The notes: generated by a model from the letters alone, not told the origin. 6,575 bases of DNA from Deltaproteobacteria bacterium (GCA_003695205.1 RFIO01000479.1:1-6575), one strand, 5' to 3'. Shown: positions 1 to 5,791, counted from the stretch's first letter. Numbers and translations: made by a program.

Positions 1-986
1 AAGTGCTGGCAATGTCCGCGCAGCAGCTTGCCGGCCCGGCCGAGCACCTCGGCCAGGTTCATGTCACGTTCGGGATCAAGGCCGGCGAAGAACTCCTGGT
101 AGTACAGGGCCGCAAGCACCTTGGCCTCGGGCGGCGCCGGCGCCTTGCCGCCGCGGTCGTCCATGGCCCGAAGCAGCGCCTCGGCCTCGGGCGCCAGGCG
201 GAAGCCGGGAACGAGCCATTCGAGCATGCCGTAGCGCTGACACTCGGCCAGCACCTGGCCGGCCACCCGGTGGCGGACCAGTTCCATCAGTTCCTCGCGC
301 AACCGGGCCGGCGAGGCTTCGGCGATCAGGGGCGCGCATTGCCGAATACCGGCATCTGCGGCCGGGTCGAGGTCGAAGTCGAGCCGGGCGGCGAATTCAA
401 GCGCCCGCAGCATGCGTACCGGGTCTTCGCGGAAACGTTCCTGCGGATCGCCGATGACCCGGATACGCCGCAGCTGCAGATCCTCGAGCCCACCGACATG
501 GTCAATGATGCTGAAATCGGCGATGTTGTAGAACAGGGCGTTGATGGTGAAATCACGCCGGAAGGCGTCCTGCCGGGGCGTGCCGAACAGGTTCTCGGCA
601 TAGAAGGGATGCTCGGCCGGATCTTCGGGGATATCTTCGGGGGTGGGTGCCCTGCGGAAGGTGGCGACCTCCACCAGTTCACCGCCGGCAAAACGGATGT
701 GTGCCAGGCGGAACCTGCGCCCGACCAGGAAACAGTTACGAAACAGCTTCTTGACCTGCTCGGGAGTGGCGTCGGTACCGACGTCGAAATCCTTGGGCTG
801 TCGGCCGAGCAGCAGATCGCGCACACCGCCCCCGACCAGGTAGGCCTTGTAGCCGTGCCTGTGCAGCCGATAGAGCACCTTGAGCGAATTCTCGGTTATG
901 CGGCTGCGGGAGATACCATGTTCGGCCCGGGGCAGGACCACCGGGTCACCCTCGGGGCAGGCTGTCTGGAAAGAAAAATCGTTCAT
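1..986 (-). CDS. pcnB: Poly(A) polymerase / tRNA nucleotidyltransferase, class II (PcnB type), 3' end missing
   Basis: This enzyme adds nucleotides to RNA 3' ends in the cytoplasm: poly(A) tails that promote decay, or tRNA CCA ends. Reading the minus strand from the ATG at 986-984 gives 328 codons with no stop before the window edge; E. coli PcnB is about 465 residues, so the C-terminal third is missing. Visible motifs are GGGVRDLLLG (residues 52-61), KDFDV (65-69, catalytic Asp66 and Asp68), VGRRFRLAHI (88-97), EVATFR (106-111, third carboxylate Glu106), RRDFTINAL (143-151) and the neck motif EDPVRMLRALEFA. The opening (ISRSRITENSLKVLYRLHRHGYKAYLVGGG) resembles the poly(A) polymerase subgroup. 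A purine-rich AAAGGGG lies 5 bases upstream of the ATG and supports that start. Sequence alone does not separate poly(A) polymerase from CCA-, C- or A-adding enzymes; in Geobacter sulfurreducens these activities are reported to be split among related proteins. Transcribed divergently from miaA. Family call very firm, exact activity less so. Confidence 0.93.
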   Translation of the reverse strand, partial: MNDFSFQTACPEGDPVVLPRAEHGISRSRITENSLKVLYRLHRHGYKAYLVGGGVRDLLLGRQPKDFDVGTDATPEQVKKLFRNCFLVGRRFRLAHIRFAGGELVEVATFRRAPTPEDIPEDPAEHPFYAENLFGTPRQDAFRRDFTINALFYNIADFSIIDHVGGLEDLQLRRIRVIGDPQERFREDPVRMLRALEFAARLDFDLDPAADAGIRQCAPLIAEASPARLREELMELVRHRVAGQVLAECQRYGMLEWLVPGFRLAPEAEALLRAMDDRGGKAPAPPEAKVLAALYYQEFFAGLDPERDMNLAEVLGRAGKLLRGHCQH

Positions 987-1034
987 CGGCGCCCCTTTGT
1001 AGCAGAATCCTGCCCTGCGGGGAAGGGGCAAGAG

Positions 1035-1063
1035 TTGAAGTCGCCGACGCTTCCGGCTAGAGT
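1035..1063 (+). promoter_or_regulatory. Candidate sigma70-type promoter for miaA
   Basis: TTGAAG (1035-1040) and TAGAGT (1058-1063) are separated by exactly 17 bases; each matches its consensus at four of six positions. The predicted transcription start falls at about 1070, directly at the miaA ATG (1071), which would leave almost no 5' leader. It lies in the 84-bp spacer shared with the divergent pcnB. Hand-called, so only suggestive. Confidence 0.4.
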
Positions 1064-1070
1064 GGGCGCC

Positions 1071-2021
1071 ATGTCGATGGCTGAACAGACAGAATGCGGC
1101 CTGCTGGTGGTCCTCGGCGCCACCGCGACCGGCAAGACCCGGGTCGGGGTCAAACTGGCCCGGGTCCTCGGTGGCGAAATCATCTCGGCCGATTCGCGCC
1201 AGGTCTTTCGCGGCATGGATCTGGGCACCGGCAAGGATCTGGAGGAATACGGCGATATCCCGTATCACCTGATCGACATTCTCGACGCCGGCGCCGAGTT
1301 CAGCGTCTTCGATTTTCAGCAGGGCTGTTTCGACTGCTGGCAACAGATTCGCAATCGCGGCTGTCTGCCCATCCTGGTCGGCGGCACCGGCCTCTACCTC
1401 GACAGCATTCTGCGCGGCTACCGGCTGGTGCCAGCCCCGGAGGATCCGCAGCTTCGGCGCAGGCTCGCCCCCCTGGATGACGAGGAGCTGCGCCGGTGTC
1501 TGCTGAAGCTGAAGCCGAACCAGCACAACACCACCGACCTGCAGGACCGGGACCGGCTCATCCGCGCCATCGAAATCGCCGAGGCGGAAAAGGCCTCGCC
1601 GCCCGAGCCGCTGCCCGACCTGGCTCCGCTGGTCTTCGGCCTGCGCTGGCCGCGTGAAGAACTGCGCCGGCGCATTCGCAGGCGGTTGCTGCAACGGCTC
1701 GATGCCGGCATGATCGAGGAAGTCGAGACCCTGTACCGTCGGGGGGTCGACTGGCCGCGGCTCGACGCCTACGGGCTGGAATATCGCTACATCGCCCGCT
1801 TTCTGCGCGGCGAGCTCAATCGTAACGACATGGTCCAGCAACTCGCCTCGGCCATCGGCCAGTTCGCCAAGCGCCAGGAGACCTTCTTTCGGCGCATGGA
1901 ACGCAACGGGATCGCCATCCACTGGGTCGACGGCGCCGAGGCCCCGGCCGAACGCATTCTGGCTCAACTGGAAGAGGGCGGCTGGCGGATGGAATCGGGC
2001 CGACTGGTACGTCGGGCATGA
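1071..2021 (+). CDS. miaA: tRNA dimethylallyltransferase, non-canonical MiaA subtype
   Basis: MiaA transfers the dimethylallyl group of DMAPP to N6 of A37 in tRNAs that read UNN codons, the first step toward ms2i6A; it acts in the cytoplasm. The 316-residue length equals that of E. coli MiaA. Visible are a P-loop GATATGKT (residues 16-23, in place of the usual GPTASGKT), SADSRQVFRGMDLGTGKDL (39-57), VGGTGLYL, RLIRAIEI and the C-terminal QFAKRQETFFRR. Several positions depart from the main MiaA type: GTGKDL for GTAKP, TTDLQDRDR where IHPND is usual, and YGLEYRY where IGYKE is usual. From memory this pattern resembles the second MiaA paralogue of Bacteroidetes. The start is uncertain: ATG 1071, ATG 1077 and GTG 1062 are all in frame and none has a clear Shine-Dalgarno. 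The stop overlaps the next gene's ATG (ATGA). The same frame stays open upstream to base 3, but that part is antisense to pcnB and is not coding. Confidence 0.94.
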   Translation: MSMAEQTECGLLVVLGATATGKTRVGVKLARVLGGEIISADSRQVFRGMDLGTGKDLEEYGDIPYHLIDILDAGAEFSVFDFQQGCFDCWQQIRNRGCLPILVGGTGLYLDSILRGYRLVPAPEDPQLRRRLAPLDDEELRRCLLKLKPNQHNTTDLQDRDRLIRAIEIAEAEKASPPEPLPDLAPLVFGLRWPREELRRRIRRRLLQRLDAGMIEEVETLYRRGVDWPRLDAYGLEYRYIARFLRGELNRNDMVQQLASAIGQFAKRQETFFRRMERNGIAIHWVDGAEAPAERILAQLEEGGWRMESGRLVRRA

Positions 2022-3277
2022 GCGTCGACCTCGGCGGCTACCGCAAGCGCATCGTTCACGGTCCCTGGACCGTCGACGGCGTCGCCACCGGCAGCTTTCA
2101 TGGTGCAGTAGTCATCCCCGCCCTGAATGAAGCGGAACAGCTGCCCGCCACGCTCACGAGCCTGGCCGCCAATCCCGCACCCTGCCTGGCACGCTGGCTG
2201 GTGCTTGTGGTGGTCAACCGACCCGGCGAATGCCCGGGGGACTGGGTTGAGGGGAATCGCCGCACACTCGACTGGCTGCGCCGCAACCGCAACCTGCTGC
2301 CGCACCTCGGCTGGATCGACGCCAGCCGCGACGGCCTGGCCCTGCCAGGTCGTTTCGCCGGAGCCGGGCTGGCACGCAAGATCGGCTTCGACCTCGCTCT
2401 CGACTATCTGGCCGGCAAAGACAGCCTGCTGGTCAGCCTCGATGCCGACACCCTGGTTCAACCCGACTACCTGCCGGCGATCGAAAGCCACTTCGCCGAA
2501 GATGTCCCCGACGGCGCCACCCTGCCGTTTCGCCATCAGCCCGCACAAAACCACGACTGCCAGCAGGCCATCGACCATTACGAACTCTACCTGCGCCACC
2601 AGCTGCTCGGCTTGAAACTGGCCGGATCGCCCTACGCCTATGCCAGTATCGGCAGTGCCTTTGCCTGCCGGGTGCGCGGCTATCTCGCGGCAGGCGGCTT
2701 GAACCGGCGCAAGGCGGGGGAGGATTTCTACTTTCTGCAGCAGCTGGCGAAAACCGGCGGCGTCCGTCAGCTCCAGGGGACCTGCGTCCACCCCTCGCCA
2801 CGGGTTTCCGATCGTGTCCCCTTCGGTACTGGCGAAAAAATCGAACGCATCCTGCGGGGCGAGCGGCCGCTGCTGTTTGCCACTGTCAACGCCTTCGATC
2901 AGCTGAAACAGCTTCTGGCAGCCGCCGGTGACCAGTCGCTGTTTGACATGGAAGCACCCGCCAACGACCTGCCCGGGGCGCCCGGTGCGGCAGCCTTTCT
3001 GGTCGAACAGGGTTGGCCGGAGGTGCGGCCGCGGCTGTGCCGCCAGCACCGCAGCCCTGAAGCACGCCTGCGCGCCTTCCACACCTGGTTCGACGCCCTG
3101 CGCAGCTGGCAGCTTCTGCGGGTTCTGAGCCACGCTGCCGCCTCGAGCCCGTTGGCCGAGCTCGACGCCCTGATGGCCCGATCCGGACTTGTCCCGGGGA
3201 AAACGCCGGCAGACCGGCTGGAACAGTTGCGCCGGTTCCAGCAACCATCGACCTCGACCTTGCCCCCACTCGGTTAA
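2018..3277 (+). CDS. Family 2 (GT-A fold) glycosyltransferase, soluble
   Basis: A 419-residue protein that probably transfers a sugar from a nucleotide-sugar donor; the acceptor cannot be read from the sequence. The GT-A opening HGAVVIPALNEAEQLPATL is near residue 30, followed by a nucleotide-binding-like VLVVVNRP. The metal-binding DxD motif is Asp142-Ala-Asp144 in SLDADTLVQPDYL, and the likely catalytic acid motif is GED (Glu235-Asp236) in KAGEDFYFLQQL. No transmembrane helix is evident, so a cytosolic or peripheral enzyme is likely. Roughly the last 120 residues form a helical, Ala/Leu-rich tail with no motif I recognise. The ATG at 2018 overlaps the miaA stop by four bases, so translation is probably coupled to miaA. 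No terminator follows before the PilZ gene. Envelope polysaccharide or glycolipid synthesis is the general expectation, but a link to tRNA modification through the coupling cannot be excluded. Confidence 0.85.
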   Translation: MSVDLGGYRKRIVHGPWTVDGVATGSFHGAVVIPALNEAEQLPATLTSLAANPAPCLARWLVLVVVNRPGECPGDWVEGNRRTLDWLRRNRNLLPHLGWIDASRDGLALPGRFAGAGLARKIGFDLALDYLAGKDSLLVSLDADTLVQPDYLPAIESHFAEDVPDGATLPFRHQPAQNHDCQQAIDHYELYLRHQLLGLKLAGSPYAYASIGSAFACRVRGYLAAGGLNRRKAGEDFYFLQQLAKTGGVRQLQGTCVHPSPRVSDRVPFGTGEKIERILRGERPLLFATVNAFDQLKQLLAAAGDQSLFDMEAPANDLPGAPGAAAFLVEQGWPEVRPRLCRQHRSPEARLRAFHTWFDALRSWQLLRVLSHAAASSPLAELDALMARSGLVPGKTPADRLEQLRRFQQPSTSTLPPLG

Positions 3278-3290
3278 AATGTGTTATGCT
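3260..3290 (+). promoter_or_regulatory. Weak candidate promoter upstream of the PilZ gene
   Basis: TTGCCC (3260-3265) and TATGCT (3285-3290) are 19 bases apart, longer than ideal; each matches four of six consensus positions. It straddles the stop codon of the glycosyltransferase. The predicted start near 3297 would favour the ATG at 3324 over the in-frame ATG at 3279. Readthrough from miaA could equally supply transcription. Confidence 0.3.
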
Positions 3291-3323
3291 TGCGGCGGAA
3301 TCGACGGCCATACGGGGGCTCCC

Positions 3324-3698
3324 ATGAACCAAGGGCATGACGACAAGCCGATTCAGGCCGACAAGCGTTGCAACCTGCGGGCGCCCATCCTGGTGCGCAA
3401 GGTACGGGTCGAGGAGAACCGCCGGGTCTTCTTCGGCTATGCCAAGAATCTGAGCCGCGGCGGGCTGTTCCTGGCGACCGTCAACCCCCTTGAGCCGGGC
3501 AGCCGTGTTACCGTGGAACTGACCCTTCCGCCCTTCGGCACCCGCACTCTCACCTGTGACTGCGAGGTGGTCTGGAAACGCCCCTATCAGGCACGATCCC
3601 CCCATGAACCCGGCATGGGTCTGCGGTTTGTCGACCTCGACGACGAGGATGCCGCCGCCATCGACGCCTGGGTTCGGCAACAGGACAACGCTTCCTGA
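3324..3698 (+). CDS. Single-domain PilZ protein, predicted c-di-GMP receptor
   Basis: A 124-residue cytoplasmic protein that is little more than one PilZ domain. Both halves of the c-di-GMP signature are intact: RxxxR at Arg15-Arg19 (RCNLR) and (D/N)xSxxG at Asn42-Gly47 (NLSRGG). The following strand pattern, GGLFLATVNPLEPGSRVTV, then the VVWKR strand and GMGLRFVDL near the end, matches the PilZ subtype common in deltaproteobacteria and myxobacteria (the TIGR02266-like group, by memory). Ligand binding is therefore predicted; the output partner is unknown. Start: ATG 3324 gives the usual short lead-in before RxxxR. The in-frame ATG at 3279 would add 15 residues and lacks a ribosome binding site; the site before 3324 is also weak (a G-run at 3313-3318). 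The M23 peptidase follows after 66 bases without a terminator, so the two are probably co-transcribed. PilZ proteins often control motility, adhesion or polysaccharide export. Confidence 0.88.
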   Translation: MNQGHDDKPIQADKRCNLRAPILVRKVRVEENRRVFFGYAKNLSRGGLFLATVNPLEPGSRVTVELTLPPFGTRTLTCDCEVVWKRPYQARSPHEPGMGLRFVDLDDEDAAAIDAWVRQQDNAS

Positions 3699-3751
3699 TT
3701 CATCCCGCTTTGTGACCAATGATTTTTCGCGGCCCCCGCGGCGGCGCAGCC

Positions 3752-3757
3752 AAGGAG
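3752..3757 (+). promoter_or_regulatory. Ribosome binding site fixing the GTG start of the M23 peptidase
   Basis: AAGGAG sits seven bases (a T-rich spacer) before the GTG at 3765. The gene has no ATG at this position, and the reading frame from this GTG begins immediately with a membrane anchor, so the site decides the start. Confidence 0.8.
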
Positions 3758-3764
3758 TTTTTTC

Positions 3765-5072
3765 GTGCGTACTTCGAGCGTGATTCTGGTTCTCGTGGTT
3801 CTGATCGGCCTGGTGGCCGGCGGCATCTACTATTTCCGTGACACCGATGGTCCGGTGGTCAGCCTGGCTCCTGAGGCCGGTCCGGTCTCCAGCAGCAAAC
3901 CCCTGCTGCTGATGGTCGAGGACAGAGACTCCGGCCTGCGTCGGGTCACCGTCCGGCTCAACCAGAACGGTCGCGACAGGGTCCTGCTGCAGCAGGATTT
4001 CGGCCCCGGCCAGCGCCAGTTGCAGCAGCAGATCGAGCTGAAGGGACTGAAGCTGAAAAACGCCCCCTTCACCCTTGTCGTGGAAGCAACCGACAGTGCC
4101 ATCTATCACTTCGGACAGGGCAACACCAGCCAGCGGGACTTTGCCTTCGCCTACGACAGCAAGCCGCCGCGCATCTCCCTGCTCAGCCGCAGCCACAACC
4201 TCAACCAGGGCGGCAGCGGCCTGGTTGTCTACCAGGTCAACGAGGAAGTCGAACAGACAGGTGTGCTGGTCGGCGAGCGTTTCTTTCCCGCTTTTGAGCA
4301 GGAAGACGGCCGCTACCTCTGTCTCTTTTCAGCCCCATGGAACGCGGACAGCAAAGGGATGAACTTTCGGGTTATAGCCACGGATCTTGCCGGCAACACC
4401 CGCAAGAGCGGCTTTTACCATCACCTGAACAGCCGCAGGCGCAACCACACCAACATTTCGATCAGCGACGCCTTCCTCCAGGCCAAGATGCCCGATTTCC
4501 AGGACCGGTTCCCCGATGAACAGAACCTGGTCGATGTCTTTCTCAAGGTCAATCGCGAACTGCGCCAGGCCAACCGGGCAAGGCTGAAGGAGATTGCCGG
4601 CAAAACCGCCTCCGAGCCCCTTTGGGAGGGGGCCTTCCTGCGCCCCAAGGGGAGCAACCGAGAGCCCTTTGCCACGGATCGCAGCTATCGCTACAAGGGA
4701 CGCCGAATTGATCGCCAGACCCATCTCGGCGTCGATATCGCCTCGGTGGCCCAGGGGCCGGTGGTTGCCGCCAACAGCGGGCGGGTCGTTTTGGCCGAGG
4801 ATTTCGGCATCTACGGTCAGTGCGTCATCATCGACCACGGGCTGGGGCTGATGTCCCTGTACGGGCACCTGAGCTCCTTCGAGGTTCAGGAGGGGGATGA
4901 AGTGCGCAAGGGACAGGAGATCGCCCGTACCGGAGCCACCGGCCTGGCCGGCGGCGACCACCTGCATTTCGGCCTGCTGATCGACGGCCTGCCGGTCAAC
5001 CCGGTGGAGTGGTGGGATGCCAGCTGGGTGCGCAACAACATCGACAGCAAACTTCGCCTGCGGGTCGATTGA
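3765..5072 (+). CDS. Membrane-anchored M23 (LytM/lysostaphin-type) metallopeptidase with N-terminal beta-sandwich region
   Basis: A 435-residue predicted murein endopeptidase of the cell envelope. It starts at GTG. Residues 5-23 form one hydrophobic helix, followed by a charged periplasmic segment, so it is probably an inner-membrane anchor rather than a cleaved signal. Residues about 28-220 look like two Ig-like beta modules; the second ends in the typical ATDLAGN (205-211). A linker (about 225-300) with acidic and basic helical stretches leads into the catalytic domain. Zinc ligands are present: His320-x3-Asp324 (HLGVD) and His401 in HLH (399-401), with catalytic His368 (LYGHLS) and His399. 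Unlike degenerate EnvC/NlpD-type activators, the site is complete, so the enzyme should be active. The domain ends in GLPVNPVEWWDASW. It lies 66 bases after the PilZ gene, probably in the same transcript. Substrate (peptidoglycan cross-links) is inferred from the family; cleavage of other glycine-rich or outer-membrane-linked peptides is possible. Confidence 0.92.
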   Translation: MRTSSVILVLVVLIGLVAGGIYYFRDTDGPVVSLAPEAGPVSSSKPLLLMVEDRDSGLRRVTVRLNQNGRDRVLLQQDFGPGQRQLQQQIELKGLKLKNAPFTLVVEATDSAIYHFGQGNTSQRDFAFAYDSKPPRISLLSRSHNLNQGGSGLVVYQVNEEVEQTGVLVGERFFPAFEQEDGRYLCLFSAPWNADSKGMNFRVIATDLAGNTRKSGFYHHLNSRRRNHTNISISDAFLQAKMPDFQDRFPDEQNLVDVFLKVNRELRQANRARLKEIAGKTASEPLWEGAFLRPKGSNREPFATDRSYRYKGRRIDRQTHLGVDIASVAQGPVVAANSGRVVLAEDFGIYGQCVIIDHGLGLMSLYGHLSSFEVQEGDEVRKGQEIARTGATGLAGGDHLHFGLLIDGLPVNPVEWWDASWVRNNIDSKLRLRVD

Positions 5073-5097
5073 CCCTGCAGCGGTCTTTTGCTAGATT
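5069..5097 (+). promoter_or_regulatory. Sigma70-type promoter for the diheme cytochrome gene
   Basis: TTGACC (5069-5074) and TAGATT (5092-5097) are exactly 17 bases apart; they match consensus at five and four of six positions. The -35 box overlaps the stop codon of the upstream peptidase gene (TGA at 5070-5072). Transcription would begin near 5104, inside a tandem ATTGACG repeat, leaving a leader of about 37 bases. Confidence 0.65.
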
Positions 5098-5101
5098 CCG
5101 A

Positions 5102-5115
5102 ATTGACGATTGACG
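5102..5115 (+). repeat. Tandem 7-bp direct repeat in the cytochrome leader
   Basis: Two adjacent copies of ATTGACG lie just downstream of the -10 box, at the predicted transcription start. The second copy also begins a short inverted pair, TGAC-GAG-GTCA (5112-5122). It could be a regulator site or chance; nothing identifies a binding protein. Confidence 0.45.
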
Positions 5116-5127
5116 AGGTCATTAATT

Positions 5128-5132
5128 GGAGG
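5128..5132 (+). promoter_or_regulatory. Ribosome binding site fixing the cytochrome start
   Basis: GGAGG lies eight bases before the ATG at 5141. The frame also opens at a TTG (5126), but that codon overlaps this site. Starting at 5141 places the signal peptide at the very N terminus, as expected. Confidence 0.85.
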
Positions 5133-5140
5133 ACTGCCAT

Positions 5141-5614
5141 ATGTTGCGCCTGCCGCTCACCATCCTGATTGTTTTTGCCGCCGTTCCTGCGCTGGCAGCA
5201 CCATCATCCCAGCACCTCGGCAGCCTGAGTACCGACAAGGGAATTTCCGGATTTCACAAGGTCATCGAGAAACGCTGCACCACCTGCCACAGCCGTGACC
5301 GCATCGACAAGGCCCTGGCCGAGCGGCAGGATATCGAGGCGATCCTGGCGCGCATGACGGGCAAGGGTGCGAACCTTAGCCCAGCGGAAAGGGAGCTGCT
5401 GACGGCCTGGTGGCAGGATGATCGTTTCGCCGAAGTCAACCGCGTCATCCAGTTGCGCTGTACCGGCTGCCACAGCCGTGAGCGTATTGATCAGGCCCTG
5501 GCCGAAGGCCGCGACCTGGATGTCATCCAGCAAAAGATGATCCGCTTCGGCGCCAACCTGTCGGCGCGCGAGCAGAACGTTCTCGGTGTCTTCAGCGGCC
5601 AGGCCCTTAAGTAG
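5141..5614 (+). CDS. Periplasmic diheme c-type cytochrome made of two tandem domains
   Basis: A 157-residue exported electron carrier. Residues 1-19 form a Sec signal peptide with a VPALA-A cleavage site. Two CXXCH heme attachment motifs follow: CTTCH (46-50) and CTGCH (107-111). They lie in two copies of one domain (about residues 38-91 and 99-152) with a 61-residue period; by hand alignment 26 of 54 positions are identical. Each copy has the order CxxCHSRxRID-KALAE-like helix, a Met (72, 133) and then GANLS. That Met is the likely sixth iron ligand, so both hemes would be His/Met coordinated and of fairly high potential. Each copy resembles the short quinohemoprotein/cbb3-like cytochrome c domains (CxxCH...W...M...LS..E), although the usual Trp before the Met is absent. 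Hemes would be attached in the periplasm by the Ccm or Ccs machinery. The gene has its own promoter and terminator, so it is probably monocistronic. Redox partners are not evident from neighbours. Confidence 0.92.
   Translation: MLRLPLTILIVFAAVPALAAPSSQHLGSLSTDKGISGFHKVIEKRCTTCHSRDRIDKALAERQDIEAILARMTGKGANLSPAERELLTAWWQDDRFAEVNRVIQLRCTGCHSRERIDQALAEGRDLDVIQQKMIRFGANLSAREQNVLGVFSGQALK
5252..5596 (+). repeat. Internal duplication within the cytochrome gene
   Basis: Copy 1 spans about 5252-5413 and copy 2 about 5435-5596, with a period of 183 bases (61 codons). The similarity is visible in the DNA itself around each heme motif: TGCCACAGCCGTGA occurs at both 5285 and 5468, and GGCCCTGGCCGA follows in each. 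The remaining copy-to-copy divergence means the duplication is not recent. Confidence 0.85.
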
Positions 5615-5628
5615 CTGGACCTGTCCAG
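5615..5628 (+). repeat. Short inverted repeat directly after the cytochrome stop
   Basis: CTGGAC-CT-GTCCAG begins at the base after the TAG stop. As RNA it would fold as a five-pair stem with a four-base loop. It is not followed by a T-run and is not itself a terminator; it may protect the 3' end or be chance. Confidence 0.5.
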
Positions 5629-5640
5629 GCACTTTCTCTG

Positions 5641-5670
5641 AGCCCGCGGCTGTAAGCCGCGGGCTTTTTT
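5641..5670 (+). terminator. Rho-independent terminator after the cytochrome gene
   Basis: A perfect ten-pair stem (AGCCCGCGGC, 5641-5650, with GCCGCGGGCT, 5656-5665) closes a five-base loop TGTAA and runs into six Ts (5665-5670). It begins 26 bases after the cytochrome stop. There is no A-run on its left side, so it should act only on plus-strand transcripts. Confidence 0.93.
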
Positions 5671-5708
5671 GCGTCCGGGTTCTCAAGCCAAACTAATCTC
5701 TTGCCGCC

Positions 5709-5736
5709 TTGTAACGCGGAAATCCTGCGGCATACT
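5709..5736 (+). promoter_or_regulatory. Candidate promoter for the ferritin-like gene
   Basis: TTGTAA (5709-5714) and CATACT (5731-5736) are 16 bases apart, each matching four of six consensus positions. It lies just after the cytochrome terminator, where a new start is needed. The predicted transcription start is near 5743, inside a perfect palindrome. Confidence 0.42.
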
Positions 5737-5747
5737 TGTTAACAAGT
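5734..5747. promoter_or_regulatory. Perfect 14-bp palindrome, candidate operator
   Basis: ACTTGTTAACAAGT is identical to its own reverse complement. It overlaps the last bases of the candidate -10 box and the predicted transcription start, the classic position for a repressor site. It does not match the FNR pattern (TTGAT-N4-ATCAA) or the spaced Rex pattern, so no regulator is named. Confidence 0.5.
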
Positions 5748-5781
5748 CACCGATCATCAACAAGGTTCCGGCCAGCCCGGG

Positions 5782-5791
5782 AAAGGAGGTG
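5782..5791 (+). promoter_or_regulatory. Very strong ribosome binding site of the ferritin-like gene
   Basis: AAAGGAGGTG is complementary over ten bases to the usual 3' end of bacterial 16S rRNA, with GGAGG five bases before the ATG at 5795. It settles the start: the frame is open further upstream to 5669, but that stretch overlaps the terminator T-run and promoter. Confidence 0.92.

Noticed and set aside
3..1070. Plus-strand open frame continuous with miaA, which would give a 672-residue fusion
   Set aside because: It is exactly antisense to pcnB, whose motifs are intact, and its translation shows no recognisable family. Long antisense frames are common in GC-rich DNA.
987..1070. A defined promoter for pcnB on the minus strand
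   Set aside because: Several weak pairs exist (for example TTGCCC with GATTCT), but none stands out, and one with TACAAA would place the start inside the ribosome binding site.
3279..3323. Earlier ATG (3279) as the PilZ start
   Set aside because: No ribosome binding site, it overlaps the region of the candidate promoter, and the extra 15 residues are not needed for the domain. Kept only as an alternative.
3728..3740. Small GC hairpin CGCGG-CCC-CCGCG between the PilZ and M23 genes, considered as a terminator
   Set aside because: The stem is only five pairs, the T-run precedes it, and no T-run follows on either strand.
1964..4196. Two long minus-strand open frames (1964-3244 and 2886-4196), each over 400 codons
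   Set aside because: They lie opposite the glycosyltransferase, PilZ and M23 genes, which carry clear motifs; the translations are low-complexity and match no family I know.
5734..5747. FNR or Rex site at the palindrome
   Set aside because: FNR needs TTGAT-N4-ATCAA and Rex a longer spaced repeat; the 14-mer has no spacer and fits neither.
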